64,000 bases of DNA from NCBI GenBank assembly GCA_028282885.1, contig JANQGX010000045.1, positions 62,001 through 126,000 on the forward strand, given 5' to 3'. The notes below the pieces were generated by a model. It ran no database searches, was not told the DNA's origin, and was given only the letters and a program-made list of their open reading frames with translations. Positions 41,823 to 50,194 of the stretch are shown in pieces. The DNA comes from SAR324 cluster bacterium (GTDB lineage Bacteria; SAR324; XYD2-FULL-50-16). The translations under genes and the position numbers were made by a program. How positions within the stretch are numbered: the stretch's first letter is position 1; every line of letters begins with the position of its first letter.

Positions 41823-42923
41823 ATGAAACAGGTAATCCTATTTCTATTGTGTCTGCTTTGTGCGGCATCCCTGGCTTTGGCCCAGACAGAACAGGGACTT
41901 ACAGATCAAGGAGACGAGATTATTGCCGAAGAGGATCAACTGGAACTGATTCCGGAAGAGCAGGAAGAAATTGACGCATATAATATGTGGAGTGATCCTC
42001 TCTACTACCAGTTTGAAAAGATGATGCCTGAGCTGGCCAAATCAATTGGCAGACTTGACAGCAGGATTTCAACCCTTGCAGTCACGGATCTGGATTTTAG
42101 TCCCAGCCTGAATGAGGAGTTTCGCAAAGTAGCCAGCGCAAAGCTTTATGGGCAGTTGTTAATTGAGAACCCGAAACTGAAACTGATTAAGTGTAACGAA
42201 TGCAATATGATTCGCAGCAATATCGAAAACGGTATTTTGACAGTTAGCAGGGGGCTGGCCACCAAGGAAGATAGACAGGAGCTTGCAAAAAAGGTTGGAG
42301 TACAAGGATTTTTGACAGCAATGGTAATAGAAGATGCGCGGCAGTTGACTATCGTCGTAAATGTCTACGACGCGGACGAGGGAAGGATCATCCTTTCAGA
42401 TGTGATTACAGGTATCCCGGTTGCCGAAACCACGTATTGGAATTTTTATGCAGGTCAAATGACTATACCCATGGATGTCTACAATGGAAGCAGCACTATA
42501 AGCGGTGTGGATCACACCGCCATTCTGGCAGGTGCGGAATACTCCAAACGGTTTTCAGAATCCTGGCTCATTGCCACGAATTTCGGATTCTACATGGATA
42601 ACAACTCAAAACTGGAAGAGAATGAGCATGAAACCCTGACAGCAGGAATGATGTTTGACGGCTCGATCGGCTGGGAGGCACTCTCCTTTATGAATAACGA
42701 TGCCTCTTTCATCCTGATGACAGGGATCGGACAGTTTCTCTCTACCCAGTTTAATTTCTCAATTTACGGTAAGTTTGGACTGAAGATCATTGTTAATAAA
42801 TTACTGACGTTTAATATGTTCTATCTAGGATTCAGCCCGACAAATATTGAGGCACCTGAAAATGGTGAAGCATCCCAGTTAACAGGTTCCGCATCATACA
42901 TTACATTCGGACTGCAGTTCTAA
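41823..42923 (+). CDS. Outer-membrane barrel protein with FlgO/CsgG-like periplasmic domain
   Basis: A signal peptide (MKQVILFLLCLLCAASLALA) is followed by an acidic linker and a domain at about 66-200 that looks like the FlgO/CsgG/LpoB-type fold: TLAVTDLDFSPSLNEEFRKV, GLATKEDRQELAKKVGVQGF and IVVNVYDADEGRII. The rest (about 210-366) alternates like a small outer-membrane beta-barrel and ends in aromatic Phe (YITFGLQF). The frame extends 3 codons upstream to a TTG, but the ATG fits the signal peptide. It lies between the stator genes and the FliF-like genes. The domain assignment is by pattern only. Confidence 0.65.
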   Translation: MKQVILFLLCLLCAASLALAQTEQGLTDQGDEIIAEEDQLELIPEEQEEIDAYNMWSDPLYYQFEKMMPELAKSIGRLDSRISTLAVTDLDFSPSLNEEFRKVASAKLYGQLLIENPKLKLIKCNECNMIRSNIENGILTVSRGLATKEDRQELAKKVGVQGFLTAMVIEDARQLTIVVNVYDADEGRIILSDVITGIPVAETTYWNFYAGQMTIPMDVYNGSSTISGVDHTAILAGAEYSKRFSESWLIATNFGFYMDNNSKLEENEHETLTAGMMFDGSIGWEALSFMNNDASFILMTGIGQFLSTQFNFSIYGKFGLKIIVNKLLTFNMFYLGFSPTNIEAPENGEASQLTGSASYITFGLQF

Positions 42924-43017
42924 TGAGTTGAGTAGAACCGATTCGGAATATGCTGGTAACCGGAGGTTTTGATACCTTCCTGTTTATAACTGAAAATTCA
43001 TTCAAGCCGGTAAAGAG

Positions 43018-43662
43018 ATGAAAACCAAGAAAGCTTTAAAGAAATTTTTTATACCGATTATCCTGGGCTTTGGTCTGTTGACCCTATCCAATTGTTCTTC
43101 TTCGGAGCCAGAAGTGGAAGATGACAGTTTTAGCCAATTGGTAGCCCAACATGCCGAGGAGACCGGGGAAGGCAATATCATCACCAAGGTTTTCGAAGAG
43201 CGAAAAAACGGGATCTATATTATTAAAGTCCAAGTGATCAAAGAGGGGCAGATAAGCGAAACGGTCCACTATTTTGACAATAGCAATTTTACTATCTCTA
43301 TTCCGGTAAGTGCGCGTATAATGGTTCAGTCCCCAGAGCAAGCGGAAAAATCGCCCGATACGGGTATCCTGGTTTTTTCTCAGAGACTGGAAGTTGCCAG
43401 GGAAGCCATGATGAAAACCGATTACGTGGCAGCTTTGGAAGCCCTGAACGAGGCACTCAAGATAGACAGTTACAACCCACAGGCTCATATGATGAAAGGA
43501 TCAATTTTCTATGCCATGGGTAAATACGACCTGGCAAAGAAAGAGTTCGACTTTGTTCTGAAAGTGGATCCGGAAAATATTGAGGTCAAACGTTTCAAAG
43601 AGTTTATGGAATCCCAGTCCGAAGCAGGGAAAGTAAAAATTGAAGGGATCGAGGATCAATAA
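43018..43662 (+). CDS. TPR-containing lipoprotein of the motor cluster
   Basis: A lipoprotein signal peptide ends in the lipobox LSNC (Cys about residue 26), followed by Ser/Glu, so it is probably sorted to the outer membrane. The middle (about 50-110) is a small beta-rich region, and the C-terminal part (about 118-190) has two TPRs, for example MMKTDYVAALEALNEALKID and MKGSIFYAMGKYDLAKKEFD. The length is 214. Its TAATG junction overlaps the next gene by 1 nt, so it is in the same operon. The function is unknown. Confidence 0.75.
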   Translation: MKTKKALKKFFIPIILGFGLLTLSNCSSSEPEVEDDSFSQLVAQHAEETGEGNIITKVFEERKNGIYIIKVQVIKEGQISETVHYFDNSNFTISIPVSARIMVQSPEQAEKSPDTGILVFSQRLEVAREAMMKTDYVAALEALNEALKIDSYNPQAHMMKGSIFYAMGKYDLAKKEFDFVLKVDPENIEVKRFKEFMESQSEAGKVKIEGIEDQ

Positions 43663-45020
43663 TGAAAACAGCAGGCACAAGACTTAAATGGGCGGTACTC
43701 TTTATCGGGTTTCTGATTTTTGGTTCCCTATCTTTATCTGCACAGGAAGAGGAAGCCAAAGTTGAAAATCTTGCTTTTAAGATATTACAAAAACAAGCAG
43801 CCGAGTATGAACTGGCACTGTCGAACCTGATAACGGAAAACCTGGGCAAATATGTTCCTGAAAACCGGTTTCACCTCTCCGTCAGGATTTACTGGAATCC
43901 CCATAAGATCGACCAGTTAAAGATGAAGAGCCAGGAATTAAAGCAGAAATCGACCAAGCTTCCGGGATTTCCCGTATTTATCAGAGAGGAAGAAAAAGGG
44001 CTGGACTACTATCTTGGTGCCGGATCCGTAATGAAGCTGAAGGTGGAGGTCCTGATCGATGAGAAACTCCCTGCAAGATATACCGATTTCATCTATCAAA
44101 TGGTTCCCATCCAGGCCAGGTTTGTGCCGGAAAGAGGTGATACGGTTTCCGTAACACCGATTCCTTTTCCCGAAACACCGGATTCTCAGAAGGCAGTTGC
44201 GGTGGCTTTGGATAAAGATATTCCGTTGGCAGGTGACGACGCATCTGCAGCCCTGTTGCGATCGATAGCTGACGGGAAAAAGCAACTGGAAGAGATGGAG
44301 CCCGTCATCCTGCATCCTGTGCTTCAGAGATATATTACTGATTACGAAAAATTTATCACGGCCAAACTGAAAGAGCTTGTTGGCGAGTATGTGGAGGAGA
44401 AACATTTTCTGCTCTCTACCAAGTTTTACTGGAATCCGGAGGAGATCAACAAACTCAAAAGCCTGGTGACCAAAACAGATGTTGAAGGAAAGGTTAAACT
44501 CCCGGGATTCTCTATCTATGTCGAAGAAAGAGAATCTCTCTATGAGATGATGGCAAATTCCACCACTCTCCTCAAAATGGAGATTTCAATCATGTTGGAC
44601 GAATCTGTCAGTCCGGAAGTGGAGCCCTTTCTGAATAAGTTAATCCCCATGTCCATCAAAATCATCCCTTCAAGGGGAGACAAACTGGTGATCTTTAGAG
44701 GCCATTTCCCCAAATTGGGAGCAGACCTGGAAAGAGAACTGGCCAGGAAAGGTGATAAGGCGCTTAAGACGGACATGGAATATGAAAATGAAATCAATCA
44801 AGCTTTCTATAACGGTGACTACAGACGGGGTGTGGTCTTGGTGGATCTGCTCCTGGCCAAGAAGACCGATCCGTATGAAAGGCTGCCTCTTTTGAAAAAG
44901 AAAGGAAGCTTGCATCTGCTGCTACAGGAAAAAGAACTGGCGAGAGCGGCATGGGAAGAGGTAAAACGAATCAACCCGGAATCCGAAAATACGGTAGAGT
45001 TTCTGAAACAACTTGATTAA
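43662..45020 (+). CDS. Periplasmic protein with two FliF-RBM3-like domains and TPRs
   Basis: After a signal peptide (about 1-27) come two copies of one domain, A (about 45-172) and B (about 222-350). Each has a helix (YELALSNLITENLGKYV; YEKFITAKLKELVGEYV), a strand ending in YWNP, the motif KLPGF, and a C-terminal block. In A this block is LKVEVLIDEKLPARYTDF then PERGDTVSVTPIPF, which matches the FliF ring-building motif 3 (SVAV..., RGDTLNVVNSPF in Salmonella). B has PSRGDKLVI. TPRs (375-450) follow. There is no second membrane helix, so it should be soluble in the periplasm and may form or decorate a ring. Confidence 0.65.
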   Translation: MKTAGTRLKWAVLFIGFLIFGSLSLSAQEEEAKVENLAFKILQKQAAEYELALSNLITENLGKYVPENRFHLSVRIYWNPHKIDQLKMKSQELKQKSTKLPGFPVFIREEEKGLDYYLGAGSVMKLKVEVLIDEKLPARYTDFIYQMVPIQARFVPERGDTVSVTPIPFPETPDSQKAVAVALDKDIPLAGDDASAALLRSIADGKKQLEEMEPVILHPVLQRYITDYEKFITAKLKELVGEYVEEKHFLLSTKFYWNPEEINKLKSLVTKTDVEGKVKLPGFSIYVEERESLYEMMANSTTLLKMEISIMLDESVSPEVEPFLNKLIPMSIKIIPSRGDKLVIFRGHFPKLGADLERELARKGDKALKTDMEYENEINQAFYNGDYRRGVVLVDLLLAKKTDPYERLPLLKKKGSLHLLLQEKELARAAWEEVKRINPESENTVEFLKQLD

Positions 45021-45034
45021 AAAAGGATCCAGCA

Positions 45035-45955
45035 ATGAATGTACGACAGTTTTTTATATCACTATCGACACTCTTACTCGTATTGGTCAACGGTGTCTGC
45101 TTTGCTGTTGATGTGGAGCCATCGGCGGTGGAAGTCAGACGGGAAGAATTCCTGTTAAAACAGCGATTGAACCTTGTTTTGATGAATACGCTTAAGGATC
45201 AGTATCTTGGATTGGCTGTCAACGTAAAGTACGTATTGCTCCATGACCCTATCATATCGGAGAAGGCTGAAGTCTCTTCACTCAAGCTTCCGGGCTTCGG
45301 AACCCAGATTACCATAACCGGGGATCCGGACGGGATTACCGGCTATATAGATAAATATGTGCGCTATCGGACCCTGACAGTTATCACCAAAAACAGGGTG
45401 CCTCAGGCAATTCAGGAGAGTGTGGCCAGGATGATGAAGCAGGAGGGGGATCTGGATATCGGTGTCAAGGATTCGTTAACTTTCCTTGATATTGCCGGCG
45501 ATGCCCTGGGTGAAGGCATGGAAATGGCCGCAAAAAAAGCGGACAAAAAGGCACAGCAGGACAATGCTGAGGCTAAAAAAGAAAAAGTTGATGAACTTGT
45601 TAAAAGACTGGATCAGGATCGTAGGGAAAAACAGGAACGAATCGCCCAACTGTTTCCCGAACTGGAACAACCCCTAAAACCGGTGGATCCAAGACAAGAG
45701 GCCGAAAGCTCAAAACATCTGATATTGTCTAAAAAAGCGTATTATAACAACGACCTTAATAAAGCCCTCAACGAGGTTATAGAGGCGATCAATATTAATC
45801 CGTATGCATCCAAGAGTTATGAAATGCTGGGTTCAATCTATTATCGATTGAAATGGTATAATCTGGCTCTAAATAACTGGGAAAAGGCGTTAGCTCTTGA
45901 TCCAGACAATAAGAAACTCAACAAGTACATCGAAAAAGCAAAAAGAGAATTATGA
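45035..45955 (+). CDS. Periplasmic protein with a degenerate FliF-RBM3-like domain, coiled coil and TPRs
   Basis: A signal peptide (about 1-24) is followed by one domain (about 38-150) that shares the KLPGF motif and the order of helix, strand and LTVITKNRVPQAIQESV with the domains of the neighbouring gene, but it has lost the RGD block (KDSLTF instead). A Lys/Glu/Asp-rich coiled coil (about 160-205) and TPRs (about 220-300, LGSIYYRLKWYNLALNNWEK) complete it. The length is 306. It overlaps the next gene by 4 nt. It is probably an adaptor on the same structure. Confidence 0.6.
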   Translation: MNVRQFFISLSTLLLVLVNGVCFAVDVEPSAVEVRREEFLLKQRLNLVLMNTLKDQYLGLAVNVKYVLLHDPIISEKAEVSSLKLPGFGTQITITGDPDGITGYIDKYVRYRTLTVITKNRVPQAIQESVARMMKQEGDLDIGVKDSLTFLDIAGDALGEGMEMAAKKADKKAQQDNAEAKKEKVDELVKRLDQDRREKQERIAQLFPELEQPLKPVDPRQEAESSKHLILSKKAYYNNDLNKALNEVIEAININPYASKSYEMLGSIYYRLKWYNLALNNWEKALALDPDNKKLNKYIEKAKREL

Positions 45956-47760
45956 AAAAGCATCTCTTGATACCTGTATTGATTCTGGCCCTACTTGTGC
46001 CAGGACTCTACGCACAGGATAAGATTTACTCACTGGCTCTGAAGGAGCACGAGATCGAAAAATCGATCCGGGACAGCCTTTCGCCTTACCTGGAGAAAAA
46101 GGACTATGTTGTCAAAGTTCGGCTGACTGGAACGAAAAAGATCGATGCGGTGCCCTCCCAACCTGCGGGGGTTGCTCAGCAAACAGGAGAAGCTTTGCCC
46201 GGCTTTGAATTTGAGGATGAAATAGCCACAGCCAAGATTACCGATGTTGTTGGTAACCAGTACTGGCAGATTAGTAAAATGAGGATAGACTTGGTAATGC
46301 ACAAAGAGATATCCCCATCGGTTGATACCTTTATTCGTGAGACAATCCCGGTTATCAGTGATCTGAACCCGGGAAGGGGCGATATCTTCAATTTTGTCCC
46401 GATTCTGCCCAAGCCTCTGGAAGAGGAGAAGCTGGAAGAGCAGGTTGTGGCCGAAGGAGTGCCGGTGCCTGAAAAAGACTACTATGGTCTGACTCTTCGT
46501 GAGTGGATCTATGTCGCTGTCGGTGTTATTTTGCTTCTGATCGTCTTGTTCCTGATATGGAGATTGAGCCGGATGCGTCGGAATCTGTTAGCTCTCGAGG
46601 AAGCAATTGAGGAAGGACATGTATTTGAGAGGGAAGTTGACCAGCAGATAGATCCGGAAGCTGCGGAAAAAGAGAAACAGGAAAGGATGGAGCAGCAGGA
46701 ATCCATAATCAAAGCATCCATTCTTAAGGAGAAAAACGACAAACTGATTGAAGAGGTGATCACAAAACTACTAGGCAGGGCGGATTGGTCAGATCAGCTT
46801 TATCATGAGTTCAGTGCAAACAAACAGAGTGTGGATAAACTGGCCCGTTTTTTCCATATCCTGGGCCCCTCCACATCTCGAAAGCTTTTCTCCGATGTGA
46901 TGGGTGAAGATAAATACCTCGAAATGGAAAAAATGGCTGAAGAGATCAAGGAGGATGCTGAAAAAGACAACGAACTGCTGCAGGAAGTCCAGAAAATCCT
47001 CTTTACCAAAACCCTGACATCGCCTGAGAAAAACATTTTTGATCCTTTTTCTTTTCTCAAGGACTTGTCGACAGGTCAAATCGGTTTCCTGGTAAAGGAC
47101 GAGCCGGTTAAGATCAAAGCGATTGTTCTCAGCCAATTGGACAGTTTGGCGTCTGCGGAAATCCTGGCAAAGATACCCAAAGAGGATCGGGGAAAGGTGA
47201 TTCAGCAACTTGGAAATATGGGTAATCTACCGTTGGAACTAGCGGAAAAAGTGGCCTATAATCTGGCAGACAAAGCCAAAGATGTTCCGGGTGACAGTAC
47301 CGTCGGTTTCGATGGTGTCGACATGGTAGTTGAGGTGATCAGTGATTCGGATGCTAAAAACAGAAATGATATGATCAACAGCCTGCGAGTTTCAGACAGG
47401 GAACTGAGCGAGAAGGTGGAAAGCCGTTTCTTTCTGTTTGATTCGATTCCGGTTATTCCTGCAGAAACGCTTACAGACATTGTCAGAAGACTTCCTCCGG
47501 AAGATGTAATTATCGCTATCGCCGGTAGTTCCAAGCAGTTACAAGAAAAGGTGATTATGTGCTTTCCGGAAAAGAACCGGCGCACCCTGGTATCCTCATT
47601 GAAGGCCCAGACACCTTCTCCTGAGGCAATACGTGAGAAGCAGAAGCTGATCGTCCGTGCAATGCAGCGATTGGCCAGGGAAAACAAGGTCGATCTGAGA
47701 AAGATTCAGGCCGCTTGGACGAAAGCGACTGCAAAGAAACCAAAGGCCAAAAGCGCTTAA
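45952..47760 (+). CDS. FliF-RBM3-like/FliG-like fusion, candidate rotor protein
   Basis: The 602-residue protein has a signal peptide or first helix (1-21) and a periplasmic FliF-like domain (about 25-155, with ALPGF and PGRGDIFNFVP). A single membrane helix (LREWIYVAVGVILLLIVLFLIW, shown here as residues 183-203) follows. The cytoplasmic part is a coiled region (210-270), then a FliG-N-like stretch, a FliG-M-like domain (about 360-445: PVKIKAIVLSQLDSLASAEI and IPKEDRGKVIQQLGNMGNL), and a FliG-C-like domain (about 455-595: RFFLFDSIPVIPAETLTDIV then IAIAGSSKQLQEKVI). FliG-C is the torque-generating partner of MotA. A fusion of MS-ring and rotor fits the adjacent stator genes. Homology is judged by pattern, so a profile search is decisive. 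Confidence 0.72.
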   Translation: MKKHLLIPVLILALLVPGLYAQDKIYSLALKEHEIEKSIRDSLSPYLEKKDYVVKVRLTGTKKIDAVPSQPAGVAQQTGEALPGFEFEDEIATAKITDVVGNQYWQISKMRIDLVMHKEISPSVDTFIRETIPVISDLNPGRGDIFNFVPILPKPLEEEKLEEQVVAEGVPVPEKDYYGLTLREWIYVAVGVILLLIVLFLIWRLSRMRRNLLALEEAIEEGHVFEREVDQQIDPEAAEKEKQERMEQQESIIKASILKEKNDKLIEEVITKLLGRADWSDQLYHEFSANKQSVDKLARFFHILGPSTSRKLFSDVMGEDKYLEMEKMAEEIKEDAEKDNELLQEVQKILFTKTLTSPEKNIFDPFSFLKDLSTGQIGFLVKDEPVKIKAIVLSQLDSLASAEILAKIPKEDRGKVIQQLGNMGNLPLELAEKVAYNLADKAKDVPGDSTVGFDGVDMVVEVISDSDAKNRNDMINSLRVSDRELSEKVESRFFLFDSIPVIPAETLTDIVRRLPPEDVIIAIAGSSKQLQEKVIMCFPEKNRRTLVSSLKAQTPSPEAIREKQKLIVRAMQRLARENKVDLRKIQAAWTKATAKKPKAKSA

Positions 47761-47801
47761 GGAGCGCCCAAACGATTCATCACAGGAATTTCAGGTGCAT
47801 T

Positions 47802-47821
47802 GGGTGCCATGTATGGCACCC
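47802..47821 (+). terminator. Hairpin after the motor cluster
   Basis: GGGTGCCA (47802-47809) pairs perfectly with TGGCACCC (47814-47821) around TGTA, 41 nt after the stop of the FliG-like gene. No T-run follows, so it may be a 3'-end stabiliser or a Rho-type site. Confidence 0.45.
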
Positions 47822-48347
47822 GGTTGCTGGAAGTTCTCAAGAACAAAAAATCCATAGAAAACCCACCTGATCCTCTCCCGGTCGCCCGAAACAACAAATC
47901 AACTCGAAACTGATTATTCCCTTGATCACATCACGGAACTGTCATCTGTTTGCCATGATCCGACGAATATGCCGGCTTCTGCTTCCACCTTTTCCCGCTT
48001 TCTGTGCTTCTCCCAAATCAATTGACGATGTCGTCAATCACACGGTTGGCAAGACTCACGATCAATTCTCTCTCATTCATTCTTTAAACGGTGGCAATAG
48101 CCTATAATCCTGTTCATTGTTGCCTGCTTTGGTCGCTAATCCCTTTTCGGCTCTATCCGGTGGTGCCTCGCTATACCAGTCTAAATCCCGTTCAGTAATA
48201 ATTCTGCAATCCGAATCCGGGGATTTATCTGGTTCATGAGCTAGCTCATTTCGGGTTTTCACCGATATATGGTCATAATTACGCTTACATTCAAGTTAAA
48301 CCAAGCCTGAGGCTCATCGGATCAAACCTTCCAGTTCGGAACAGTTC
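47822..48347. other. Non-coding gap before prfC
   Basis: No supported gene is visible in this 526 bp. Short frames on both strands (such as 47922-48107) show no family resemblance or ribosome-binding site. The prfC promoter should lie near the right end, but no clear hexamers were found. Confidence 0.5.
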
Positions 48348-49949
48348 ATGTTTTCAGAATCAGCACTAAAACAGCAGGTTGAAAGAAGGCGCACCTTTGC
48401 CATCATCAGCCATCCGGATGCCGGTAAAACCACAATCACGGAAAAAATTCTCCTCTATGGGGGTGCCATACAAATGGCAGGGACAGTAAAAGCCAGAAAA
48501 TCAAAAAAGTTTGCCACCTCCGACTGGATGGAAATCGAAAAGCAGAGAGGGATCAGTGTTACTTCATCCGTGATGAAGTTCAGCTACAATGATTTCGAGA
48601 TTAATTTACTGGATACCCCGGGTCATCAGGATTTCTCGGAGGATACCTATCGGGTGTTGACAGCCGTTGATAGCGCGTTGATGTTGATTGACGGGGCGAA
48701 AGGGGTTGAAGCGCAAACAAAAAAACTGCTGGAAGTTTGCCGGATGAGGAATACACCGGTCATAACTTTTATGAACAAATTTGACCGTGAATGCATCAAT
48801 CCTTTCGACCTGCTGGATGAGGTGGAAAGCGTTCTTAAAATCAAGTGTAGTCCCCTGACCTGGCCGATTGGAATGGGAAGAGATTTTAAAGGCGTTTATG
48901 ACTTGAGTGAAAAATGTATCAGGATCTATCACGATAATGAAAAACGTCACGAGTTTGATACCATTGCCCTGGAAGACTTGAATGATGTGAAGCTGGATGA
49001 TTTGGTGGGAAACGATTATGCAGATCAGTTAAGAGAGGATATGGAGTTGCTTGAAGGTGCAGGAACCCCGTTTACTGTCGAGGACTATATCAGCGGCGAG
49101 GTGACCCCCGTGTTTTTCGGCTCTGCGCTAAGGAATTTCGGTGTTTATGAATTTCTGCATCGCTTTCTGGAGTTTGCGCCCAAGCCTCAGTCAAGGCAGG
49201 CGCAAGAGAGAATAGTGGCACCTGATGAATCAAAACTGACCGGTTTTATCTTTAAAATCCAGGCCAATATGGATCCCTCCCACAGGGATAGAATTGCCTT
49301 CATGCGGATCTGCTCCGGCAAGTTCTCCAGAGGGATGAAAATGTACCATTGCAGGTTGGATCGCATGATCAAGATGAACAGCACAGTCACCTTCATGGCC
49401 AAAGAACGTGAAACACTGGACGAGGGCTATGCCGGTGACATCCTGGGATTATACGATCCAGGCCTCTACAAGATCGGGGACAGCTTCAGCCAGGGAGAGC
49501 AACTCAATTTCAAAGGAATTCCCAATTTTTCACCTGAAAATTTCATGAAGGTGAGACTGGCGGATCCGCTAAAAGGCAAGCAGTTGGAGAAAGGTCTCAT
49601 TCAATTAACCGAAGAGGGAGCAACCCAGGTGTTCAGGTTGGTGGCCAGCAACGATCATGTTCTGGGTGTTGTCGGTGTCCTGCAGTTCGAGGTTATAAAA
49701 TTTCGTTTACTGCACGAATACAGCGTTGAAGGCGTATTTGAAGCCGTGCCTTATACAACTGCCAGATGGTATCATTGCCAGGATGAAGGGACCGTTAAAA
49801 AATTTGAAGAGCGTTATATTGCCCAGGTTGCCACCGATGTAAAAGAAAAGAAGATCTTTCTCTGCAATTCCACCTGGGATCTCGATTACGCAAAGAAAAA
49901 ATTTGAGGGATTGGAATTTTACCAGAACTCAGATCATATCCCGGTTTAA
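48348..49949 (+). CDS. prfC: Peptide chain release factor 3
   Basis: RF3 is a GTPase that recycles RF1/RF2 from the ribosome. The G-domain has FAIISHPDAGKTTITEKILLYG (G1), the G2 region EIEKQRGISVTSS, G3 NLLDTPGHQDF and G4 MNKFDRE. The HPDAGKTT and MEIEKQRGISV wording separates it from EF-G. The length of 533 is normal. A terminator follows. Confidence 0.95.
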   Translation: MFSESALKQQVERRRTFAIISHPDAGKTTITEKILLYGGAIQMAGTVKARKSKKFATSDWMEIEKQRGISVTSSVMKFSYNDFEINLLDTPGHQDFSEDTYRVLTAVDSALMLIDGAKGVEAQTKKLLEVCRMRNTPVITFMNKFDRECINPFDLLDEVESVLKIKCSPLTWPIGMGRDFKGVYDLSEKCIRIYHDNEKRHEFDTIALEDLNDVKLDDLVGNDYADQLREDMELLEGAGTPFTVEDYISGEVTPVFFGSALRNFGVYEFLHRFLEFAPKPQSRQAQERIVAPDESKLTGFIFKIQANMDPSHRDRIAFMRICSGKFSRGMKMYHCRLDRMIKMNSTVTFMAKERETLDEGYAGDILGLYDPGLYKIGDSFSQGEQLNFKGIPNFSPENFMKVRLADPLKGKQLEKGLIQLTEEGATQVFRLVASNDHVLGVVGVLQFEVIKFRLLHEYSVEGVFEAVPYTTARWYHCQDEGTVKKFEERYIAQVATDVKEKKIFLCNSTWDLDYAKKKFEGLEFYQNSDHIPV

Positions 49950-49981
49950 ACCCCCTCCATATCGCTGAAAAAGTCCCGGGT

Positions 49982-50016
49982 AAAACAGGAAACGCGGAAT
50001 TTTCCCTCCCTGTTTT
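49982..50016 (+). terminator. Intrinsic terminator after prfC
   Basis: AAAACAGG (49982-49989) pairs with CCTGTTTT (50009-50016), with a possible inner GGAAA/TTTCC extension. The T residues of the right arm serve as the tract. It lies 32 nt past the prfC stop. Confidence 0.55.
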
Positions 50017-50194
50017 CACTATTCGTTCTTATCAAATCATATCATGATCAAGATCGTATAAAATTTTTGAGTGACTGAGATGTTTTCTTTTAGCTAATTT
50101 TATTAATTGTACGAATATTCACCATTAATCATTCAAATGAATTAGGTCAGGTTCCCCAGAACCGTTTATTAACTGATTTCCCTCAAGGAGCATA

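Noticed and set aside
49400..49420. ACGTGAAACA inside prfC, a half-match to parS
   Set aside because: Only the right half fits; the left half has lost the palindrome, so it is coding sequence by chance.
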